Origin: Phallus indusiatus
Taxonomy: Eukaryota; Basidiomycota; Agaricomycetes; Phallales; Phallaceae
DNA length: 64,000 nt
Reading direction: 5' to 3'
Assembly (NCBI GenBank): GCA_027605045.1
Contig: JAQFWX010000047.1
Location: forward strand, 62,001-126,000
Part shown: in pieces, positions 56,301 through 64,000 of the stretch
How positions within the stretch are numbered: position 1 is the stretch's first letter
Layout: each line of letters starts with the position of its first letter
Translations under genes and position numbers: made by a program
Notes under the pieces: model-generated
The model's input: only the letters and a program-made list of their open reading frames with translations
Databases searched by the model: none
Told to the model about the DNA's origin: nothing

Positions 56301-57326
56301 CGTCTGTACCTTCAACACGTCTGGAAGCTCCACGGTCTCCCCATGAAGGTGATCTCTGACAGGGGCCCCCAGTTCGCGTCCCGCTTCACGCAAGAGCTTT
56401 CTAGACTCCTTGGCATACGGCTTGCACCCTCTACGGCATATCATCCTCAAACCGATGGTCAGACAGAGCGGGTTAACGCAGAAGTCGAGCAATACCTTCG
56501 ACTTTTCACCTCTGAGCGACAGGACGACTGGGACCAGATACTGCCCTTGGCTGAGTTCGCATATAACAACCACGTACACTCAGCTACGCACGCGACACCG
56601 TTTGAGCTCGACACTGGACGACATCCTCGCATGGGATTCGAACCGCTGGTTGCCGACTCGAAGATCGAATCTGTCAATGAGTTCAAGACACGTATGGAGT
56701 CGACGATAGAGGAAGCCAAGGCCGCCATAGCCAAGTCGAAGGACGAGATGGCCAAGTACTACGATCGGAAACACATCCCGGCACCTGAATACAAGGTTGG
56801 CGACAAGGTATACCTTGATTCGAGCGACATCCGTACCACCAGGCCCTCCGCCAAGTTATCGCATCGGTACTTGGGGCCTTTTCCGATAGTCAGCAAGGCC
56901 GGATCACACGCATACAAGCTGCGTTTACCACTGTCGATGTCAAGGCTTCATCCAGTGTTCCATGTCGGGAAGTTGCGTCCAAGGGTTGAAGATACAATCC
57001 CGGGTCGTCGCGTCAAGGCTCCACCACCTCCAGAGATCAGGGATGACGGTGAGCACTACGTCGTGGAACGGATTTTGGACAGTCGTGTATTCCGGAGGCG
57101 ACTCGAATATAAAGTGTGTTGGGAAGGCTATGGTCCCGAGCATGATCAATGGGAACCCGAGTCGAATATTGCAGCCCCAGATCTCATTAGGCAGTTCCAC
57201 CGTGAACACCCGAGTGCGCCGCGCTCGATAAATGGTCTCCTTTTCCATCGTCGCCCTCAGTTCGATTTCTCCAAGTTGCAAGCATCATTAATCGAAGCTA
57301 CAGGCGTCGGGACGCCGCCTCGTTGA
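53388..57326 (+). CDS. pol: Pol of gypsy element B, intact
   Basis: A complete frame of about 1310 codons in -1 phase to gag. Approximate residues: protease DTGASG 101; RT 340-560 with LDVRWGYNNV and YIDD near 490; RNase H from 634; integrase H2C2 from 862, DDE core 925-1080; chromodomain 1226-1280. All catalytic signatures seen in element A are present and no stop interrupts. Because gag is split by the inversion and the 5' LTR points the other way, this pol lacks its promoter. Full-length for Ty3-like chromoviruses. The start shown follows the gag stop; a frameshift from gag, not an ATG, is expected. Confidence 0.9.
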   Translation, partial: DAPSLPTSNRFDILYIDREQNDISDSNLTTPAASPAKPEESSPPATRSVSTPCMLSPSQRRALPSEYRLAATAGTQKLEIPVELQSVDTGALLHSKAMLDTGASGMFLDRDFVEKHRLPSMRLTKPIPVFNVDGTPNHAGSITHVVDLVVRFRDHSERTLFAVTSLKYPVLFGLPWFKAHNPVIDYATGQVEFMRCSPSCRSCAPRWPAGKLSKRAFQHIRRAPLPELDNTEADDPDIPDLVDVESEIEEGDRLFAISMLPDEPDTHRIYATETISQRLAQAHANNADAPAPKGFRDIVPERFHDFADIFSKESFDSLPQSKKWDHPIELVPGSEPKSCKIYPLSPNEQAELDAFLEENLASGRIRPSKSPMASPVFFIKKKDGSLRLIQDYRALNAMTIKNRYPLPLISELINKLQGARYFTKLDVRWGYNNVRIKEGDEWKAAFRTNRGLFEPLVMFFGLTNSPATFQTMMNEIFEDMISEGVVAVYIDDILIYTRDREQHDRVTRRVLERLREHKLYLKAEKCEFCRTRIEYLGVVISENIVEMDPAKVSGVRDWPVPKNVTEVQSFLGFANFYRRFIKDFARIANPMFGLTKKDTPFVWSDVCQHAFDTLKSSITSAPILLIPNPANPYRVEADSSDFATGAVLSQLSDEDGKWHPVAFFSKALSPVERNYEIHDKEMLAIIRSLEEWRHFLEGASHPIDIRTDHKNLEYFMTARNLNRRQARWSVYLSRFDFTLQHIPGKSMGKPDGLSRRPDHGSGKDDNRGVTLIRPEMFAINALQTFRLKGEEEDLLRQIRKANREGKVEDSVSKAVATLRALGGRSVHSSEWFEDQDLLYYRGKVYVPNVDELRRKILSRHHDTKLGGHPGRFKTLELVSRTFWWPGVSRYVQRYVEACDMCLRTKPSRHAPYGLLRPTEVPSRPWEHISVDFIVELPESNGFDAILSVVDSLTKRVHFVPTFTTLDATGLARLYLQHVWKLHGLPMKVISDRGPQFASRFTQELSRLLGIRLAPSTAYHPQTDGQTERVNAEVEQYLRLFTSERQDDWDQILPLAEFAYNNHVHSATHATPFELDTGRHPRMGFEPLVADSKIESVNEFKTRMESTIEEAKAAIAKSKDEMAKYYDRKHIPAPEYKVGDKVYLDSSDIRTTRPSAKLSHRYLGPFPIVSKAGSHAYKLRLPLSMSRLHPVFHVGKLRPRVEDTIPGRRVKAPPPPEIRDDGEHYVVERILDSRVFRRRLEYKVCWEGYGPEHDQWEPESNIAAPDLIRQFHREHPSAPRSINGLLFHRRPQFDFSKLQASLIEATGVGTPPR

Positions 57327-57337
57327 AGGGGGGGTGG

Positions 57338-57733
57338 TGTCAGGGTACGCTACCGCGTCCCCTCATTTTTCCTTATTATTATCATCGGTATATATCTATT
57401 TCTATCTTATTTACATTTCCCGTGCATTACCTCTACTTTCCGTTTATTCTCTCCATCCATATTTCACCTTCTCTACTCGCGCGCGTTGCGCGCTCGTACC
57501 CGGCGTGATGCCCGTGACATCACGTCACTTAGGCTCGGCTTGGGCGCCTGGCACTTAGCTGTGTCAGGGCCGCACGCCGCGTCGTCGTTTTATGTATATA
57601 GTAGCTGTACCTAGAGTGAGGGTCCCTAAGCTTGTTCTCTTAGGATCCCCTCCCTCTAGGTGAGTAGTATAGTTATCTTCCAATATATTGCTTAGGATCC
57701 CCTCCCTCTAGCCTGAGCTGAGTAGCCCTAACA
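57338..57733 (+). repeat. 3' LTR of element B
   Basis: 396 bp with TATATA at 57595-57600 and AAGCTTGTTCT at 57628-57638 (33 nt spacing). Followed by GTATG (57734-57738), the target duplication matching 52479-52483. A direct repeat CTTAGGATCCCCTCCCTCTA occurs twice in R/U5. Confidence 0.86.
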
Positions 57734-59238
57734 GTATGGATCAGTGGAGCCTAGCATTGCGGTCATTTTCAAGCAAGAACATCTACAAAAGGATGTACCA
57801 ACGTTTCTACCTTGATTCAAAAACTGCGCCGTTGCTTCAGTGCAACAGTCGTATTGGCAGTGTCGCCTATAAACGATTTGTTCACGACTAGTACAGTAGC
57901 AATGGTTAAACACAAAAGGTCATCAAGTCGAGGAAAGAATTGCATACCAGTAGTCTTCCTCACAGCTGTGTTGCCCATCAGGTTTCCCCCATTTGCCATT
58001 GGGCGACGCTTGTGCCTGATGAAGAAGATCCGCAAATTGCTTTAGTCTGGTCATGGACGGACCCTCCTATAACATCATTGGCTGAAGAATTGTTCGCGTC
58101 GTTCACATTTATGCAATGTACCTTAGACAGGTGGCGTCATTGGAACCATCTGCACTGGCTATAAAAACTTGTATTAGACACGGGAAGTGGAATAAACGGA
58201 GAGAAATCGTACCCGTGGAAACGTATGCCGCGTGTCAACATTCAGTTTAGCTAGTCTCTTCTCCGATGTTATCATTCCAAGTCAAGAATTCACGCATTCC
58301 CATTTTCGAATCGTTATTGCACAATTGTGTACTGAGTTCGGCAGCCACCGTTAGGCTCCAATCGTAACAATTCCAGAGAAGGACCTACCAACAATCGCAC
58401 AAGAAGAAACTTACCTTGTGTTGATCATCGTCAGACCTCTTTCCAGCTATTCCATCCCCTAACACGCCTCTGCTGTCTTCAAAGTGCCTTTTCGAAGGTA
58501 TATATTACGGTCCGCGAGTTAGATAGAAGCAATAAGACGACGTCGAGGTGATTGCTAAAGTTTGAATAAGTTGTCTGGCTGTCCTAAATTTGTCGTTACC
58601 AGCCAAGATTTACTTACTAGAGGATTGCGCCACGAGGAATACCTGTACATGCGGCATGGCGGCACTAGTGCACCCCAAACAGACGAATATCCAGCGTGAA
58701 CTAACCGAAACATTATGGTACCAGTCAATGTGAGTCCTTTACATGCTTCAAGAAATAAGAAATGACTTGCCTGAGCAATGCGCCACATGGAATACCCGGT
58801 ACAGGCCGCATCATGAATGAATCGATGACCGGTGACATGTGACATCTTGGTAGGGGTAAGCGAGGGTCGTAGGTAAGTACTAGAGGCACCCAAGGTCGCC
58901 AACTCCCTTGCATGTAGGATGGAGCGTAGTAACAGTTTCTTGTAGATTGTCTGAAAACTGATTCACCCACGCCAATTATTTTATCAATACTGGTATTTAA
59001 TATTCACCTGAGAATTACGAAAATTACGAAAACACATGAATTTTCTCCTACGACTATCCTCATGTGTCACATCCCGGAAACAAGAATTAGTTATCTAAGA
59101 TAAAGTTTATATGTTGCACTTAAAAGATCAACCCATCTAATACCCGAATTGCTTGAAGCCACACTTCTAAGATTAGTTTGAAGTAAACCTGCAAAACGTG
59201 CTTCCGCCGCAAGCAACAAAACATCTGTAACCCACTAC
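57734..59238. other. Host flank with unrecognised frames
   Basis: Short plus frames at 57812-58164 and minus frames at 58555-58970. The minus region has two imperfectly repeated segments (ATGCGCCACATGGAATACC near 58778 and TTGCGCCACGAGGAATACC near 58624). No family recognised. Confidence 0.3.
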
Positions 59239-59881
59239 TGTCAAGATCCGAGACCGTTCGAGATCGCGAGATCGAGGGATCGAGAATCGAGAGATCGGAG
59301 GATGAGGAACTTGGCTTCAACTTATGTGTTGCGCCCGCTCCAAAGGCCTGAGAGTATTCCTCAATTTGGATCGTGACGAATCAGCACTCACAACGAAGAA
59401 CAACCGGAGATAACGAAGACTTTGGCGACTCCGTCGCCAAAGGCGAGAGATCGAGAGAATCGAGAAAAATCGGGTTTCGAGATAAAGAGACGAGTTGTAA
59501 TTCAAAGAGGTTTGAAATACAATGAAATATATTTGAATCGAATCAGAGTTCGATTTCAAGACGACTTTGTATGGTATTTACAGCGAGTTTAAATACTACA
59601 AAGTGATGCAGGGTCGAGTACAAAGAAAGTACTAATTCGGAAAGTACATAATAGTACTCGAGGAAGTCGTGAGGTTCGTTAGAATCATAAAGAAAGAAAT
59701 AGAAAGTATTCTATTTATATCATGGAACCTCACCGATCGTCAAAGTGAATAAATCGGTAATCGGTGTTCGAGAGATCGTATAGAGTGCGATCTCTATAAG
59801 GTTCGTTCGTTCGAGTTCGAAAAGAATGTGAAATCGAATTAAATCGTTAAATCGATGTCACGAGAAAATCGGCTCGTGACA
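59239..59881. repeat. Solo LTR, family D
   Basis: 643 bp beginning TGTCAAGATCC and ending GGCTCGTGACA, flanked on both sides by ACTAC (59234-59238 and 59882-59886). Rich in TCGAGA words. Not alike to LTRs A, B or C apart from TGTCA ends; orientation uncertain. Confidence 0.75.
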
Positions 59882-60682
59882 ACTACCCAATGTCGTGGCG
59901 CAAGAGTTTAATAAGATATCTGTTCTTTCATGACCACTCAACCAGTCAGTAGAAATGCACTATACTTGACAAGGAGGAAATGTCAGTACCACGCCACGTC
60001 GGGTTTCAAGATGAATACCATCTGGCTGGCGTGGAAACTGAATCCATGGTTTTCATACTTCTCCAAAGCGCAATCGACATGACAGATCACAGTCCCCTTT
60101 CACCCATGTGTGCTAGGAAACGAGGCAAACAACATATTTTAATCTCACAACGGCTTTTCATAGACGTGAGCGCGTGTAACATGGTCGTTGTTTATAAGAT
60201 ATGCTTACTGAAATGGGACTGCAGAATGGTTTTGATAGGGTTGCTCTTACACAAAACCACTTGGATGCATCTCAAATGCCCGTGAACCTTTAATAGATGT
60301 TATGACGTGGTGAACTTCTCAACGCGCAGAGTATCAGCCAGGACGACACGCGATGAGATGATTACAACCCAGGCTAGATAAAGCTTGTAGTATCTCAGCC
60401 AGCGACACAAAACCAAAGCTTACGTTTCCCAACAATCATGTAAAAAATGGCAACGCCTGTGATCCTCCGATGTAGAACTTGAGGTTGGTGACACTTTGGA
60501 GTCGACAGAACGTAGCATGTTCATTCACGGAGACGAAAAACTCTTCGATATCCCATAAAATGACAATCGACGCTTCAAAACCATGGGCAGTCAGTCCAAC
60601 AATCATCGATCCGATCTTGCAAAACCGGCTAACGGGGACTGGCACTGTTCAATGCGGACGTTGCCCTTTCGGGCTCGAATAT
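59882..60682. other. Host sequence between solo LTRs
   Basis: A 101-codon plus frame (59980-60285) is present but unrecognised. No repeat seen. Confidence 0.25.
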
Positions 60683-61078
60683 TGTTAGGGCTACTCAGCT
60701 CACACTAGAGGGAGGGGATCCTAAGAGAATATATTGGAAGGGAAACTAACTACTCACCTAGAGGGAGGGGATCCTAAGAGAACAAGCTTAGGGACCCTCA
60801 CTCTAGGTACAGCTACTATATACATAAAACGACGACACGGCGTGCGGCCCTGACACAACTAAGTGCCAGGCGCCCAAGCCGAACCTAAGCGACGTGATGT
60901 CACGGACATCACGCCGGGTACGAGCGCGCGACGCGCGCGAGTAGAGAAAGTGAAATAGAGACAGAACAAGGAAACGGAGAGTGAAAGTAAAATATGGAAA
61001 GGATAAATAAAATAGAAAAGAAACGATGCCGATGATAATAAATAAGAAAATGAGAGACGGCGGTAGCGTACCCTGACA
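60683..61078 (-). repeat. Solo LTR of type B
   Basis: 396 bp on the minus strand, TGTCAGGG ... CCCTAACA, clearly related to the LTRs of element B but more diverged. Flanked by AATAT on both sides (60678-60682, 61079-61083). No internal sequence, so LTR-LTR recombination removed it. Confidence 0.82.
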
Positions 61079-61729
61079 AATATGTGATATTTTGCAGAAG
61101 GAAGTCGGTGACATGGCTGGTAAAGATATAGACAGTCGCTCGAACAAATGAAGTCCATTACGGTCTGAGGAAAACGTTCTTAAGAACAAGTATCGAACAT
61201 GGAGTCAGAAAGGTCTCTTTAACAATGAAAATGCTGCGAAACTGAATCGGTATGAGCCTTGATCGCAGCCTGAGTTTGATAGCTTGATCATCGACTAAGG
61301 AAGGACGCTCCCCTCGCGTTGACGTCAGGCCATTCGTTCCAGCGATGGTGTATCACACATGTCACGGTCACGTATGGTGAGACAGAAACAAATATATACA
61401 AACAAGTGTCAAATTCTACGGGCATCCAGAGCCCTTGCTACATGCAAGGGAACACTGCCGAGTTGTTGCGAAAACCGTGTACGGCCCTAAAACTAGCGAG
61501 CTTATGATATTTCAGCGCGAAAAAAGATCGAAGGTGGTATTTTACCAAACGTGCTGCCAATTAGTCGGGAAAGCCATACCTCTCGAGACAAAGGTGGCGG
61601 GAACAATAGCGTGGGCCCTTTCGCCCGATTGATGGAATATCTAAGCCTAAGTCATTTATCAATTAAAGAACGATAAACAAACAAAACATATCATCCTGAA
61701 TGTCTTGTTTTCGCGTAAGCTGTAGTGAG
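61079..61729. other. Host sequence, no gene recognised
   Basis: Overlapping short plus frames (61319-61632) only. Confidence 0.25.
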
Positions 61730-62359
61730 TGTCATGTATCTAGGGCACTTTTACCCAGCTCAGCAAAAACAAGTCAAAAGGCACAGCCACTAAATCCAAA
61801 AACAGCATATAAACAACAAAAGCCCACATTATGTCAGTTTTTTACTATTCTTTTTTGAGCTCTTACTTGTATTTGTGTATCTCTATTTGTTTATTTTCTA
61901 GGAACAGTCATATGACTCAGTTCCAGGTACTTTTATTTTTCTGTCTCACTAATAATGTTTCACTATAATTTTTATTACTCCACCTTTACTAATTAATTTC
62001 CTTTCTAAGTAATTCCTTATCTTTTAATTACTAATATTTTGCTTTATTTGTAGCAGCCCCAAAGTGTATAAATAGGGGCTGATTTCTCTTGTAAATAGGA
62101 ATCTGCCTTATCATCTATACTAGTGCACCATAGTGCTTACCAATTAAATTGGTCTTTCTCTTTTCTATTTCTTTCTCTTTTCTATCTCTACCTCAAGACT
62201 ATCAGTAGCAGCCAGCTCAAGTCTTACAACAGCAGCAGCAAGCTCTGTCTCACCCTCAATAACAAGACCTTTGTTGCTAGACTAGGTTCCCCCTAAACAG
62301 CTCTCTTATTTGCAACAGTACAAGGTGCCTATACCTTGAACCAGAGCAAATACATTACA
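61730..62359 (+). repeat. Solo LTR, family E (unclassified)
   Basis: 630 bp from TGTCATG to ATTACA, flanked by GTGAG at 61725-61729 and 62360-62364. TATAAATAGG near 62068 provides a promoter in plus orientation. Composition (AT-rich, CAG runs near 62230) differs from the gypsy LTRs; it may be a Ty1/copia-type LTR, but no internal region is present to decide. Confidence 0.68.
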
Positions 62360-62550
62360 GTGAGAGTGGTTATGGTTTTATTTTAGTCTTGAGAGAAGAC
62401 CTTGAATACAAAACCTGTTAGTCGTGCTGACATAGTGCCAAGAGGGTTAATCACGGACATGGAGTACAGACTTCTTCGTTATTGTATACAATTTGGTAGA
62501 GAAACGAAAAACGAAATCTATGTTCTGGAAGCTCATACATTGGTATTATA

Positions 62551-62912
62551 TTACATAAGTTTAAAATAAGAAGCCAGCGATGCTAGAAGTTCCCGAGTCT
62601 GATCAAGAAAAAAGGCAATGTATTGTTCAAAACAATCGTCGCATGTATTGTTGTTGACATTACGAGTCGCCTCCGAAAGTTGTTCCAAAGGATCGAAACG
62701 CTCAGGTACCGGTAATACTTTTGAGTTCTCAGCGATTTTCAAAGACGTCAGGAGTTTGTCGATCTGCTCCTCAGCTTCGCGCATACAAGGGTTTGCCACG
62801 TTTGACAGTAAAAGACGTCTGCTACGCCTTGTAACCTTGTCATGGGGAATGCATTCCGGCACGGGTACGGTGTGTAGGCAAAATTGTGAAAGAGTTTGAA
62901 TGATCTTTCGAC
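62551..62912 (-). pseudogene. C-terminal exon of an unrecognised host gene cut by LTR insertion
   Basis: A minus-strand frame of about 120 codons open from the LTR junction at 62912 to the stop at 62551: QTLSQFCLHTVPVPEC, then MREAEEQIDKLLTSLKIAE, DCFEQYIAFFLDQTRELLASLASYF. Helical, protein-like composition; family not recognised. The upstream part must lie beyond the retroelements to the right. Confidence 0.4.
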
Positions 62913-62976
62913 TGTTAGGGCTACTCAGCTCACACTAGAGGGAGGGGATCCTAAGATAATATATTGGGAGGGAAAC
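62913..62976 (-). repeat. Fragment (64 bp) of a type B LTR interrupted by element C
   Basis: Matches the first 64 bp of the solo LTR at 60683 (TGTTAGGGCTACTCAGC to GGAAAC). It is cut where the LTR of element C starts; the remainder is expected right of element C. Confidence 0.72.
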
Positions 62977-63344
62977 TGTCAGGGTACGCTAGCTTCATGT
63001 CTTCCGTGTCGTTATTTCTTCATTTCCTTGTGTTCCGATGTTCCTTTCTCCCTCCTGATTCCTTTCCGAGACTTCGAGTTTGGGTTCCGAGAACTCGAAC
63101 TATAGTTCTGTCATCTCTCGTTCTCTATTATCTATTCCTTTCGATCTCTTCGAATTCGAACTCCGATCGAATTCTCCGAACCTCTTCGAACTCCCTTTTA
63201 TCGCCTCGGATCCCGCGGCGATACTCATCTATTGTCCCCGAGCGCTTCCACGTAGTATATGTAGCGTAGCCCTAGAGGGGGATCCCTAAGCTTGTTCTCT
63301 TAGGTTTCCTGCCCTCTAGGTGTGTGCCCTGAGTCGCCCTAACA
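62977..63344 (+). repeat. 5' LTR of gypsy element C
   Basis: 368 bp, TGTCAGGGTACGCTAGC ... CCCTAACA. TATAT at 63256-63260 and AAGCTTGTTCT at 63288-63298. The primer site AGAACAAGCTT follows at 63347-63357. Related to LTR A but lacks its 52-bp R/U5 duplication. Confidence 0.8.
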
Positions 63345-63494
63345 GCAGAACAAGCTTCCATCTCGGACCAGTCGTTTTGTATTGACGGCTACATTCGGAA
63401 AACACCTCCGGTCATCGTCCAACGTGTTCCGGCACTTCCTTGTCCCCGTCCATAACTCGACTCCTCCTTCCCCTGCCTGTCGACAACTTTGCTC

Positions 63495-64000
63495 ATGGAG
63501 TCCGAACAGACCTCTGAACTTCGCCTGCTCACCCTTGAGCAAAATATCGCCTTGCAGACCGATAAGCTTGACCAGCTGATCGAACACATCAATAACCGCT
63601 TTGCGTCTCTGGCTCCCGCTGCCAATCCTTCTGACCCGCCTCCCACTGGTCCTCCTAACCCCGAAGCTCCCGCTTCGAACTCTACGGGTGATTCCAAATC
63701 CTCTCGGAACACTCGTCCCGCCGTTCCAACTGCGTTTGACGGCGATCGCAAAAATGGCCGATCCTTCTGGAACTCGGTCGCTCTGTACATGAACATCTGT
63801 GGTTCGGATTTCGCCTCCCTCGATGCCAAGATTCAATGGGTGTTGTCCTATATGAACAGTGGACGCGCGGGGGTCTTCGCCGAAACCCAGCTTGCCATGT
63901 ACCAGTCGGGGACCCGCCCCTACACCACCTGGAACGAGTTCAAGATCAAGTTCGAGTCTGAATTCTTCCCACTCACCGAACAAGAGGACGCTCTCAACCT
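63495..64000 (+). CDS. gag: Gag of gypsy element C (partial, runs off window)
   Basis: Open from ATG 63495 to the window end, 168 codons: a coiled coil (LTLEQNIALQTDKLDQLIEH), a Pro-rich linker, SSRNTRPAVPTAFDGD, and the start of the capsid fold (FWNSVALYMNICG ... WVLSYMNSGRAGVFAE ... FKIKFESEFFPLTEQEDALN). Clear homologue of the gags of elements A and B. It lies 150 bp after the 5' LTR and PBS, as in element A. Confidence 0.85.
   Translation, partial: MESEQTSELRLLTLEQNIALQTDKLDQLIEHINNRFASLAPAANPSDPPPTGPPNPEAPASNSTGDSKSSRNTRPAVPTAFDGDRKNGRSFWNSVALYMNICGSDFASLDAKIQWVLSYMNSGRAGVFAETQLAMYQSGTRPYTTWNEFKIKFESEFFPLTEQEDALN

Noticed and set aside
58555..58970. Peptide precursor with two similar segments
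   Set aside because: The two related segments are out of register and lack a start with a credible signal sequence.

Overview
The window looks like accessory chromosome of an agaricomycete (mushroom-forming basidiomycete). The evidence is chromodomain Ty3/gypsy retrotransposons, paralogues of a fungal multi-pass membrane family (DUF6533-like), F-box/leucine-rich-repeat-like genes, and very short introns (48-80 nt, mostly GTAHGT...YAG) that restore reading frames precisely. No rRNA, tRNA, CRISPR or bacterial operon structure was seen.

Layout. (1) 1-3836: the 3' parts of two nested copies of one chromodomain gypsy family. Pol is followed by an extra downstream ORF with its own TATA box, and by LTRs with TGTAACGG...CGTTACA ends. 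This stretch, coding and non-coding alike, is packed with short perfect hairpins that are absent elsewhere in the window. It sits in the last exon of a DUF6533-like gene. (2) 3837-41350: a mosaic of duplicated host modules: DUF6533-like genes (three long copies plus fragments), a two-TM protein gene 'B' (two intact copies, one pseudogene, two relics), a conserved multi-TM protein gene 'C' (one full, one truncated), GH78-like tail fragments (three), and six F-box-like loci (four intact three-exon genes, one pseudogene, one 5'-truncated). The block 9.8-13.2 kb is repeated in inverted orientation at 36.6-39.8 kb. The only clear single-copy host gene is a seven-exon alpha/beta-hydrolase with a C-terminal AKL peroxisomal signal (33258-34607). 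(3) 41.35-45.05 kb: low-complexity repeat tracts and unrecognised ORFs. (4) 45051-64000: a retrotransposon pile-up. Element A (45051-51091) is complete but carries one nonsense codon in pol. Element B (52083-57733) is broken by an inversion. Element C enters at the right edge (62977-64000). Four further solo or partial LTRs are present, most with matching 5-bp target duplications.

The strongest structural result is that 51092-52525 is inverted. Two split pairs of 5-bp target duplications (CGCAC and GTAGG) are restored exactly if it is flipped back, so two oppositely oriented LTRs recombined. The strongest unexplained signal is the hairpin saturation of 1-3836. Elements A, B and C also share an 11-nt primer-site complementarity that predicts Tf1/sushi-type self-priming.

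How genes work together: the host genes are expanded lineage-specific families (putative receptor-like membrane proteins and F-box substrate adaptors) rather than one pathway. The transposons explain most of the breakage seen in them.
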